In this document: piece by piece, positions 1 through 5,461 of the stretch
How the letters are laid out: every line of letters begins with the position of its first letter
How positions within the stretch are numbered: position 1 is the stretch's first letter
The notes under the pieces: generated by a model
The model's database searches: none
What the model saw: only the letters and a program-made list of their open reading frames with translations
Told to the model about the DNA's origin: nothing
Position numbers and translations under genes: made by a program
Source: Crocinitomicaceae bacterium
GTDB lineage: Bacteria > Bacteroidota > Bacteroidia > Flavobacteriales_D > Crocinitomicaceae
Direction of reading: 5' to 3'
DNA length: 5,727 bases
NCBI GenBank assembly: GCA_015662935.1
Contig: DQTF01000182.1
Coordinates: 1 to 5,727, forward strand

Positions 1-566
1 AATACCCTTCTATAAAAAAACAAGCCAAAGAAGAGAATGCGGAAATACATTGGGCAGATGAAACAGGCGTAAGAAACGAAAGTCAATATGGACGCTCATA
101 TGCACCTAAAGGAAAGACCCCTGTTAGAGAAAAATTAGCTAAGCGTTTATCTATGAATATGATTTCTACAGTAACCAACCAAGGAAAAGTAAGGTTTATG
201 ATTTATAAGGGAACCATGAATTCTCAAAGATTAATCATATTTTTAAAAAGGTTGATAAAAGGTGCGAAAAACAAGGTTTACTTAATTTTAGACAACTTGA
301 GAGTACATCATAGCAAACTTGTAAAACAATGGGAACAAGAAAATAAGAAGAAAATACAATTATTTTATCTACCATCTTATTCTCCCGATAGAAACCCTGA
401 TGAATACCTTAATTGCGACCTGAAATTATCATTATCAAACAAGCCTTCACCTAAAAATGAAGCTCAATTAAAAAGTAACTTAAATTCTCACATGAGATCT
501 TTGCAAAAAAACAAAATAAAAGTTGCTAATTATTTTAAACATAAAAGTATCAAATATGCTGCTTGA
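1..566 (+). CDS. IS630-family transposase, 3' part (5' end outside window)
   Basis: This is the C-terminal 187 residues of a DDE transposase; the frame is open from base 3 with no stop upstream, so the gene begins before the window. The three catalytic acids are visible: D in HWADETG (bases 57-59), D in LILDNLRVHH (291-293) and E in NPDEYLNCDLK (402-404). The second and third are 37 residues apart, close to the D34E spacing of the IS630/Tc1-mariner group, and YLPSYSPDRNPDEYL is the IS630 signature. Full-length relatives are usually about 340 residues, so the missing part should be the N-terminal helix-turn-helix DNA-binding region. The enzyme cuts and joins its own element's ends and normally targets TA dinucleotides. 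The visible catalytic core has no frameshift or stop. An ATG at 153 is only an internal methionine, because the first catalytic D lies upstream of it. Family assignment is confident; whether the element is complete is unknown. Confidence 0.92.
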   Translation, partial: YPSIKKQAKEENAEIHWADETGVRNESQYGRSYAPKGKTPVREKLAKRLSMNMISTVTNQGKVRFMIYKGTMNSQRLIIFLKRLIKGAKNKVYLILDNLRVHHSKLVKQWEQENKKKIQLFYLPSYSPDRNPDEYLNCDLKLSLSNKPSPKNEAQLKSNLNSHMRSLQKNKIKVANYFKHKSIKYAA

Positions 567-598
567 TTTAATCCTAAATAATGACCGCCCCTTTAATA
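567..598. mobile_element. Candidate right end of the IS630 element
   Basis: IS630 elements normally end a few tens of bases after the transposase stop, next to a duplicated TA. Here a GC-rich motif, GACCGCCCC (583-591), stands out in very AT-rich DNA 16 bases after the stop and is followed by TA at 594-595 and 597-598. It could be the terminal inverted repeat. The left end is outside the window, so no inverted-repeat partner can be checked and the boundary is an inference. Confidence 0.25.
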
Positions 599-660
599 CT
601 CTTCCAATTGTTTTAATAATTAAGAAGGTCAATGGTGGGGAAATTATAAGAAAGGAAAAA

Positions 661-873
661 GTGTTCTATTCGAATTTGGTTGTAATATTATCTTTAATCA
701 TAGGGTTTCTTGTTTCTTATTGGTTAATGGCGAGTAGTAAAGATGCCATCGAAATTATTTATCCCTACGGAATAATTGGTTTGATATTGGTTAATATTCA
801 TGTTTTATCCAAAAAGAAAACAAAGATGTCCGATGATGTTTTAGATTCTCCAAGAGAAAAAAATAATTTGTAG
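661..873 (+). CDS. Small two-helix membrane protein, or 3' remnant of a gene cut by the IS
   Basis: I do not recognise this 70-residue product. It has two hydrophobic segments, about residues 5-24 (from NLVVILSLIIGFLVSYW) and 31-47 (from IIYPYGIIGLILVNI), then a charged tail rich in K, D, E and S, so it should be a small inner-membrane protein. I chose GTG at 661 because AAAGGA lies about 5 bases upstream, a good ribosome-binding site for this genome. The same frame stays open back to an ATG at 523 inside the transposase gene, with another ATG at 556; those starts would add residues coded by transposase DNA, which is unlikely to be native. The long open upstream stretch in AT-rich DNA leaves a second reading: the 3' end of a longer gene interrupted by the IS element. 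The gene points towards the minus-strand decayed frame, with a hairpin between them. Confidence 0.45.
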   Translation: MFYSNLVVILSLIIGFLVSYWLMASSKDAIEIIYPYGIIGLILVNIHVLSKKKTKMSDDVLDSPREKNNL

Positions 874-882
874 GGTTCCTTT

Positions 883-905
883 CCGCAGTAGTTGTACTTC
901 TGCGG
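883..905. terminator. Hairpin between convergent reading frames
   Basis: CCGCAGTAG (883-891) and CTTCTGCGG (897-905) form a 9-bp stem with one T-T mismatch around the loop TTGTA. It begins 10 bases after the stop of the small membrane ORF and ends just before the stop of the minus-strand decayed frame, where a terminator is expected. Neither side has a strong T-run, so it is not a textbook intrinsic terminator. Confidence 0.4.
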
Positions 906-907
906 TA

Positions 908-1135
908 TTAACTTAATTTATTCTGTGCTGTATTTAATAATGCTTCTTTCAAATAAGAATCCACCACTTTTAGAATCGTTGTTTTGTCTTCATTTGAAAT
1001 CTTTTCAAGTAGTTCCAAATCTAGTTATTTAAGCTGGTTCGAGATTGCATCTAGAACTTCTCGCGTTCGGAATATATTATTATATCCACGAACAACAAAT
1101 CAATCCGCCGCTCTTAATTGCTTCCAATTAATTAT
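908..1135 (-). pseudogene. Decayed reading frame with two in-frame stops
   Basis: One minus-strand frame reads as protein-like sequence broken by two stops. In order of translation it has 11 codons (including WKQLRAAD), a TGA at 1100-1102, 24 codons (including RGYNNIFRTREVLDAISNQL), a TAA at 1025-1027, and a final 38 codons (including LDLELLEKISNEDKTTILK) ending in a TAA at 908-910. The last part looks like an amphipathic helical tail; it loosely resembles the C-terminal helices of some XRE-type regulators (D-x-x-L-L-x-x-I ... E-D-K-x-x-I-L-x-x-V-D), but no helix-turn-helix is visible, so I assign no family. No start codon is apparent, and the frame begins almost at the end of the DUF547 gene, so the 5' part is gone. 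Bases of roughly 1036-1115 are richer in G+C than their surroundings, which fits foreign DNA. Base-pair chance cannot be excluded. Confidence 0.4.
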
Positions 1136-2126
1136 TCAACTTCCAGCTATACTCCAAATACCCAATCTTTGGATTTTTTAATTGTTCTGTTCTATATTTA
1201 TTAATAAAATCAATTACAGAACCTTCTTTCTTTGCAAAATCACCGCTGTACCAATCAAATAGCGAAGAAATTTTAATGCTTTTTGGATTAGAGAAATTAT
1301 TCTTAGTTGCATCATTCAAAAACTTCTTCGTTTGAGCAGTCAATAAATAATACAAAGACTTTGTAGTAAATGCTTTGTTCAATAGTACAGGGCAAGATTT
1401 ACTCGCACAGTTTAACGCAAAATGAATGCGAGGCTCATTGTATTTTGCTCTGATTTTAGAATGCTCAATGTCATTTAGACTGATCGTTGCTCCACCTAGT
1501 TTGATGAATTTCTTGTGCCAAGGTTTTACAGTGATATCTTTGATAGATGAAACTGGATAGTTGGATGCAACCAATTTTAAGGTATATAAATTATAGGCAT
1601 TGATCCAATAAACCAACACCTCATTTCTTGTCCAAGAAGAAGTTGGGTAATTCTCTTCAAAAGTTTTAATTATTGCATTTAATTGCGAAATATCTGTTTT
1701 AATTTTAGCATAATTTACCTTTCCCGAAGAGGAAACGTGTGACTTTAGAAATGAAGTAAACGATGCGTATTCTTGGAAGTCTACAACTGGAACAATCGTT
1801 TCTTGCTCTTCTATTACCTCCTCCGTGATAGTTGGGGAGGGTATAGCTTCTGTCTCTACTGTTTCTTCAACCATTTCTATACTCTCAGAATTACTTGAGG
1901 TTTCTTTTTGAATAGATTCATCTTTCTCTCCAATAATTACGTATTCATCGATGATGTTCGTGTCAGCTACATTTTTCGCAAGAATTTCTGCAAGGTCTTC
2001 AGCTTCATCTTCTGAGAAAGAATCATTAATTTTTTCTTTAACGGAAATAGAATTTTCTTTTTCGAGTGTATTTGCAGAACAACTCATAAAAATTAACCCT
2101 GCTATAATTAAGTTCATTTTTTTCAT
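1128..2126 (-). CDS. DUF547-domain lipoprotein
   Basis: This 332-residue protein has a short lipoprotein signal, hydrophobic from residue 5 to 15 and ending FMSC, so Cys16 is the likely lipidated residue. Residues about 20-115 are a low-complexity, strongly acidic linker rich in E, S and T. Residues about 116-332 are a DUF547 domain, recognised by YWINAYN (173-179), LNDIEHSKIR (217-226), RIHFALNCASKSCP (233-246) and FDWYSGDF (290-297). The conserved Asn, His and Cys residues of these motifs are all present. The biochemical function of DUF547 is not established to my knowledge. The acidic linker probably holds the domain away from the membrane. Translation starts at ATG 2126; AAGG sits only 2 bases upstream, so the ATG three codons later (spacing 11) is a possible alternative. 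The gene follows the unrecognised exported-protein gene by 36 bases and is probably cotranscribed with it. Confidence 0.9.
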   Translation of the reverse strand: MKKMNLIIAGLIFMSCSANTLEKENSISVKEKINDSFSEDEAEDLAEILAKNVADTNIIDEYVIIGEKDESIQKETSSNSESIEMVEETVETEAIPSPTITEEVIEEQETIVPVVDFQEYASFTSFLKSHVSSSGKVNYAKIKTDISQLNAIIKTFEENYPTSSWTRNEVLVYWINAYNLYTLKLVASNYPVSSIKDITVKPWHKKFIKLGGATISLNDIEHSKIRAKYNEPRIHFALNCASKSCPVLLNKAFTTKSLYYLLTAQTKKFLNDATKNNFSNPKSIKISSLFDWYSGDFAKKEGSVIDFINKYRTEQLKNPKIGYLEYSWKLNN

Positions 2127-2162
2127 AACCTTATGACGATTTAAGTTTTACTTCCATACAAA

Positions 2163-2711
2163 TTAATGAATGGTTTTGTAATTGGCAACCCACAGAGGAT
2201 CGGTAACATCTTGCATAATTTTCCAAAAGTTGGTGTCTAGAAAATAATCACCATCAATGTGTTCAATTCCATATCGCTTGTAAAGGTAACGTTCCTGTCC
2301 TGGAGATGGTTTGTGATATTTATTACTCCAACCTTCATCTGAACGTCCTCTAAAAGGATAGGTAGAATAACGAATTTTCCAAAGTTCTTCCATCGGAATG
2401 CAACCAATAATTTTCTTTAAAGTCACAGAATCTGTTACCAATGCACAATCAATGTTGTTCTCTTTAAAATAATCAATGCGTTTTGGATTGTAAATACTCG
2501 GCCATTCTCCGGTGATAATTTTGACAAAGGATGTTTTGTCAAGAATCTTCTTTTTGTTCAATGTTCTTCCATCAAATAAATAGCAAACGTAAGATGTTAT
2601 TTGAGAATTTGCTCCCATAGAAACGCGCACTCCAAAAACAGGTTTTGAAGTCACTGTCCAGTTAACTGATGAACCGATAATCCATATAACAAGAAGTAGA
2701 ATTCTTAGCAT
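2163..2711 (-). CDS. Unrecognised exported or membrane-anchored protein
   Basis: I do not recognise this 182-residue protein. It begins with a hydrophobic segment (LRILLLVIWIIGSS, about residues 2-15) that can serve as a signal peptide or membrane anchor, with the rest predicted outside the cytoplasm. The body is rich in aromatic and charged residues, especially the second half: EELWKIRYSTYPFRG, ERYLYKRYGIEHIDGDYF and a C-terminal TDPLWVANYK. This looks like a compact folded domain and not a linker. There are two Cys in the first half and a third in IIGCIP. I start it at ATG 2711; the preceding TTG codon (2714) is a weaker choice. It lies 36 bases upstream of the DUF547 lipoprotein gene on the same strand, which suggests a shared transcript and an envelope role. 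Coding status is well supported by length and composition; function is unknown. Confidence 0.75.
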   Translation of the reverse strand: MLRILLLVIWIIGSSVNWTVTSKPVFGVRVSMGANSQITSYVCYLFDGRTLNKKKILDKTSFVKIITGEWPSIYNPKRIDYFKENNIDCALVTDSVTLKKIIGCIPMEELWKIRYSTYPFRGRSDEGWSNKYHKPSPGQERYLYKRYGIEHIDGDYFLDTNFWKIMQDVTDPLWVANYKTIH

Positions 2712-2743
2712 CAACTACAAGTTACGAAAAATCGTGCAAAAGG

Positions 2744-2787
2744 TTAGGATTTGGTTATTTTCTTAAAATCAAATAACCAAATCCTAA
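2744..2787 (-). terminator. Perfect 17-bp inverted repeat, likely terminator of the cyclo-ligase transcript
   Basis: TTAGGATTTGGTTATTT (2744-2760) is matched exactly by its reverse complement at 2771-2787, with a 10-base loop. Read on the minus strand, the stem is followed by CCTTTT and, a few bases later, a run of five T, as for an intrinsic terminator. The stem contains the last codons and stop of the small membrane ORF (2755-2904), and it separates that transcript from the next minus-strand gene. A perfect stem this long is unlikely by chance. Confidence 0.65.
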
Positions 2788-2904
2788 GCCAACGACTATT
2801 GAAATAATAGGTAAAACCCAATTGTCTGACATGAAAATTGTAACTAAAAGAATGGGGACAATAAAAACGGCTATTAAATGATATCTCCCTTCGTTTTTAT
2901 CCAA
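2755..2904 (-). CDS. Small two-helix membrane protein overlapping the cyclo-ligase gene
   Basis: This 49-codon frame fills the gap after the cyclo-ligase gene. The product starts DKNEGRYHLI after the initiator and is almost all membrane: segment one is around HLIAVFIVPILLVTIFM, segment two around VLPIISIVVGLGFGYLI, joined by the short polar turn SDNW, and it ends LRK. The charged N-terminus and basic C-terminus fit a helical hairpin in the inner membrane. The only usual start in frame is TTG at 2904, since the sole internal ATG would remove the first helix. The start overlaps the last 8 bases of the cyclo-ligase gene, a geometry typical of translational coupling. I recognise no family. The steady hydrophobic pattern with no stop argues for coding, and the lack of an ATG start argues for caution. 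Confidence 0.6.
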   Translation of the reverse strand: MDKNEGRYHLIAVFIVPILLVTIFMSDNWVLPIISIVVGLGFGYLILRK

Positions 2905-3472
2905 AACGGTGTAATTCAGTTGGCGTAATGCAATAATCTAATTTGATATCGTGGAATTGAATGTCAGAGATCGCTTCTTCTAGTAATGGAAAATGACTTA
3001 AACCAATAAATTTACACCTAGGGGAACATTTTTTTAAAAAACGGTCGTAGTAACCTTTGCCATAACCTACTCGATTTCCATTTTTATCAATAGCGAGTAA
3101 CGGAACAAAGACAATCTCAAAATGTTCTGCAGCAATCACTCGTCCTCTTTTTGGTTCTGGAATACCCCATTGAGTAACTTCTAATTGATCTTCTGTTTCA
3201 AAAAGAACTTGCTTTAACTCATTCGTTTTTTCATTGATCTTCGGTATAGCAACTAATGCATCAAATGATCGTGCTTTCTCCCAAATTTTATAAGTGTTGA
3301 TTTCTCGTTTACGTTCAATTGGTAAAAACAAACTAATCTTCTTTTTCTCTAATTGAAAATTCTTAAACGCAGAATGACAAATGTTAGCTGAAATTTGTTC
3401 CAGTTTCTGAGGAGAAAGCGTTAACCGTTTCTCTAAATATTGCTTACGTAATTCTTCTTTAGTCATAGGCAT
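2897..3472 (-). CDS. 5-formyltetrahydrofolate cyclo-ligase
   Basis: This 191-residue cytoplasmic enzyme (MTHFS, YgfA/FAU1 family) converts 5-formyltetrahydrofolate to 5,10-methenyltetrahydrofolate using ATP, returning stored folate to one-carbon metabolism. Family marks are the N-terminal KEELRKQYLEKR (5-16), ISLFLPIERKREINT (46-60) around the folate-binding region, WGIPEP (102-107) and the nucleotide-binding signature NRVGYGKGYYDRFL (133-146), followed by KFIGLSH and the typical C-terminal DYCITPTEL. Length is normal and no key segment is missing. The start is ATG 3472; an ATG two codons later would lose nothing conserved. No clear Shine-Dalgarno is seen. It is divergent from the cytochrome operon, with 92 bases between the starts, and its 3' end overlaps a small membrane ORF. 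I see no metabolic link to the neighbouring genes. Confidence 0.95.
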   Translation of the reverse strand: MPMTKEELRKQYLEKRLTLSPQKLEQISANICHSAFKNFQLEKKKISLFLPIERKREINTYKIWEKARSFDALVAIPKINEKTNELKQVLFETEDQLEVTQWGIPEPKRGRVIAAEHFEIVFVPLLAIDKNGNRVGYGKGYYDRFLKKCSPRCKFIGLSHFPLLEEAISDIQFHDIKLDYCITPTELHRFG

Positions 3473-3482
3473 TTAAGGATGA

Positions 3483-3510
3483 TAAAGATATAAAAACAAG
3501 CGAAAGCGAA
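3483..3510 (-). promoter_or_regulatory. Candidate promoter for the cyclo-ligase gene
   Basis: Read on the minus strand, TATCTTTA (3490-3483) matches seven of the eight positions of the Bacteroidota -7 box TAnnTTTG. An imperfect TTCG (3510-3507) lies 16 bases upstream where TTTG would be expected. The transcript would start close to the ATG at 3472. The match is partial. Confidence 0.3.
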
Positions 3511-3513
3511 GCG

Positions 3514-3544
3514 TTTTGGTACTATTTATTTTTTTGTACCTTAC
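3514..3544 (+). promoter_or_regulatory. Candidate Bacteroidota-type promoter for the cytochrome operon
   Basis: TTTTG (3514-3518) fits the -33 element of Bacteroidota promoters, and TACCTTAC (3537-3544) keeps TA and TT of the -7 box TAnnTTTG, with a spacer of 18 bases. The start site would fall near 3550, giving a very short leader. The -33 end and the spacer end also carry GGTAC (3518-3522) and its complement GTACC (3536-3540), which might be a regulator site but are too short to claim. Confidence 0.35.
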
Positions 3545-3564
3545 ACTTTATTAAATATGAAAAT

Positions 3565-4602
3565 GTGATTAAATTTTTATTAGCAATTTTTATTGGAACT
3601 TGTTTGACGGTTTTATTAGCGTCATTTTCTAATTCTAATAGTGGTGAAGTTAGCAAGATTGAGTTTGATAGTACATCTCTTGAAACAGCGTTACTATCAT
3701 TAGGTGATGAGAAACTGTTGCATAGTATGCCTTCTTTCGATGAGGAGAAAGCAAAACTTGGATATGAGTTAATTACTTCCGGAAGAACTCTTTATAAAGG
3801 AAAGAAATCTAAACTTATCTCAAAACATTTTGTCTGTACGGATTGCCATAATCTCACAAAAGAATTTAGGAACGTAGGAAGTGAATCAACTGACGATCGT
3901 TTATCGTACGCTATAAATAACGGATTAAATTTTCTCCCAGCGTCTACGTTTTGGGGCATTTATAATAGAACTTCTTTTTACAACGGTGATTACGTAGATA
4001 AGTATGGAGAAATGGCTTTGGATTCTAGAGATACACTTGAGAATGCAGTTCAATTATGTGCAAAATATTGTTCTTCTGGGAGGTCATTGAAAGAATGGGA
4101 ATTAGAAGCAATTATGCATTACTATAAAAAGAATGAGTTGCAGTTGAGTGATTTAAATCTAACTAAAAATAGTAAATCACAACTTAAAAACAACGAAAAT
4201 CTTAATTTGCAAGAGAAAATAGACTTGATAAAGTCGCTCAAAGGGAATTACCGACAATCATATTCTGCAACTTTTTTAGGAGCAATGCCTGAGAATTTAC
4301 GTAAATATGGAGAGAATGGTAATGTTGAAAATGGAGAAGCAATATACGATAGAAGTTGTTTACATTGTCATGCATATAAACGGGTGACTTATCTAAGTCT
4401 TAATAAAAGTAGGTTGACCGCAAGAATGTTTTGGAGAAATAGGAAGAATTATTCAGATAAAAGCTTATATCAAATTATTCGTTGGGGAACACATGCAAAG
4501 GCAGCTAGAAAACAATACATGCCTCGATTTACCAAAGAGAAAATGAGCGATGAGCAACTAAACGACTTGGTTGCATACATTAAACAATTAGCAAAAAAAT
4601 AA
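3565..4602 (+). CDS. Diheme c-type cytochrome, exported
   Basis: This 345-residue protein has an N-terminal hydrophobic signal (about residues 3-21), placing it in the periplasm. Two covalent haem-binding sites are visible: CTDCH (91-95) and CLHCH (265-269). The C-terminal domain (about 250-345) is an ordinary class I cytochrome c fold: GEAIYDRSCLHCH, a probable axial Met in YMPRF (319) and a closing helix LNDLVAYIKQL. The N-terminal domain (about 65-200) has RLSYA, FLPASTFWGIYNRTSFY, a C-x3-C pair (165 and 169) and GRSLKEWELEAIMHYY. Its layout of haem, long loop, L-C ... G-R/K and final helix is reminiscent of SoxA/TsdA-type cytochromes, but I cannot assign that family or a substrate. A charged, Asn/Lys/Leu-rich segment (about 195-225) links the domains. 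The frame starts at GTG 3565, overlapping an out-of-frame ATG-AAA-ATG-TGA, so the start is uncertain. It is the first gene of the operon; the next ORF starts 1 base after its stop. Confidence 0.9.
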   Translation: MIKFLLAIFIGTCLTVLLASFSNSNSGEVSKIEFDSTSLETALLSLGDEKLLHSMPSFDEEKAKLGYELITSGRTLYKGKKSKLISKHFVCTDCHNLTKEFRNVGSESTDDRLSYAINNGLNFLPASTFWGIYNRTSFYNGDYVDKYGEMALDSRDTLENAVQLCAKYCSSGRSLKEWELEAIMHYYKKNELQLSDLNLTKNSKSQLKNNENLNLQEKIDLIKSLKGNYRQSYSATFLGAMPENLRKYGENGNVENGEAIYDRSCLHCHAYKRVTYLSLNKSRLTARMFWRNRKNYSDKSLYQIIRWGTHAKAARKQYMPRFTKEKMSDEQLNDLVAYIKQLAKK

Positions 4603-4603
4603 T

Positions 4604-5452
4604 ATGAGAATTAAATTACTAGTTGGATTTATCCTGATAGGAACCTCTCTTTTTAGTCAAGATGTGGAAGAAACATTTAGTGGCACACGAATTTTGAACG
4701 GACATTCTACAGAAACATTAAAAAAAGGTGCGTTAGAATTTATTATTGCACATAGATTTGGAGATGTTGCAGGAACAAATGGTGGAGTACAACAATTCTT
4801 TGGGTTTGATCAGGCAGCAGACATCCGTTTTGCATTTGAGTATGGTGTAACCGATAAAATAATGATTGGATTAGGTAGAAGTAAGGGAACCGGTGCTCCT
4901 TACCGATCTTTGGTAGATGGATTTGCCAAATGGAGGTTATTAACACAGAATAAAGAACGTGGTATTCCTGTTTCATTAGCACTGTTTGGAGGAGCGACCA
5001 TAACATATATGACTGCAAGTACTGATTCTACATCAGTTCAGAGTTTTCCAAAATTTTCTCATCGATTGGCGTATGCAACTCAATTACATATTGCAAGAAA
5101 GTTTGGAGAAAGAGTCAGTATTGCGATCATTCCCTCCTACGTGCACCGAAATTTAGTTGCTGCAGACGATGTAAATGGTTTATTTGCAGTTGGTGGTGCT
5201 TTTAATTTCAAATTCACCAAAGAAATGGGAATGCTCTTTGAATACTATCACGCCATTCACGATAACGCTGTTAGAACAACTAATTTCAATAGTCTTTCTG
5301 CGGGTTTTGAATACCAAACAAACGGACATAATTTTAAAATTGTTTGGACCAATGCCAGAGGATTCAATGAAACTCAGTTCATTCCTTACACTTATTCTGA
5401 TTGGACTCAAGGTCAATTTCGTTTAGGGTTTAGTATATCACGAACTTTTTAA
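4604..5452 (+). CDS. DUF5777-family outer-membrane beta-barrel protein
   Basis: This 282-residue protein has a signal peptide (KLLVGFILIGTSLFSQ, cleavage probable near residue 18-19). The rest is alternating hydrophobic and polar strands with glycines and aromatics, ending in RTF; a C-terminal Phe is typical of outer-membrane barrels. Family traits I recognise are the N-terminal TLKKGALEFIIAHRFGD (39-54), GFDQAADIRFAFEYGVTDK (67-85) followed by IMIGLGRS, PSYVHRNL (177-184), GLFAVGGAFNFKF (192-204) and WTNARGFNETQFIP (248-261). DUF5777 proteins are known as predicted barrels of Bacteroidota without an established function. No cofactor motif and no cysteine are present, so it is more likely a structural or transport partner than an electron carrier. 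It starts 1 base after the cytochrome stop and is followed after 9 bases by the lipoprotein gene, so translational coupling is likely and the products probably act together in the envelope. Confidence 0.88.
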   Translation: MRIKLLVGFILIGTSLFSQDVEETFSGTRILNGHSTETLKKGALEFIIAHRFGDVAGTNGGVQQFFGFDQAADIRFAFEYGVTDKIMIGLGRSKGTGAPYRSLVDGFAKWRLLTQNKERGIPVSLALFGGATITYMTASTDSTSVQSFPKFSHRLAYATQLHIARKFGERVSIAIIPSYVHRNLVAADDVNGLFAVGGAFNFKFTKEMGMLFEYYHAIHDNAVRTTNFNSLSAGFEYQTNGHNFKIVWTNARGFNETQFIPYTYSDWTQGQFRLGFSISRTF

Positions 5453-5461
5453 ATTTAATCT

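Noticed and set aside
984..1181. Plus-strand open frame of 65 codons in the gene-poor gap
   Set aside because: It runs opposite to the decayed minus-strand frame and into the DUF547 gene; the product is Ser-rich with no recognisable features and no good ribosome-binding site.
1951..2136. Plus-strand open frame opposite the DUF547 lipoprotein N-terminus
   Set aside because: Its Ser/Phe-rich product is the antisense of the acidic linker and signal peptide, a compositional shadow.
3498..3513. Tandem GCGAA units as a repeat element
   Set aside because: Only three short imperfect copies, none elsewhere noticed; too small to call a repeat family.
3518..3540. GGTAC ... GTACC inverted repeat in the divergent intergenic region, as a regulator operator
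   Set aside because: The arms are only 5 bases and the 13-base spacer is a simple A/T tract; chance is sufficient.
4743..5018. Minus-strand open frame of 91 codons inside the DUF5777 gene
   Set aside because: It lies fully within a well-supported gene and the product is His/Leu/Gln-rich without domain features.
5175..5426. Open frames on both strands inside the 3' part of the DUF5777 gene
   Set aside because: Both overlap conserved barrel strands of a gene with clear family motifs; neither has a plausible start region.
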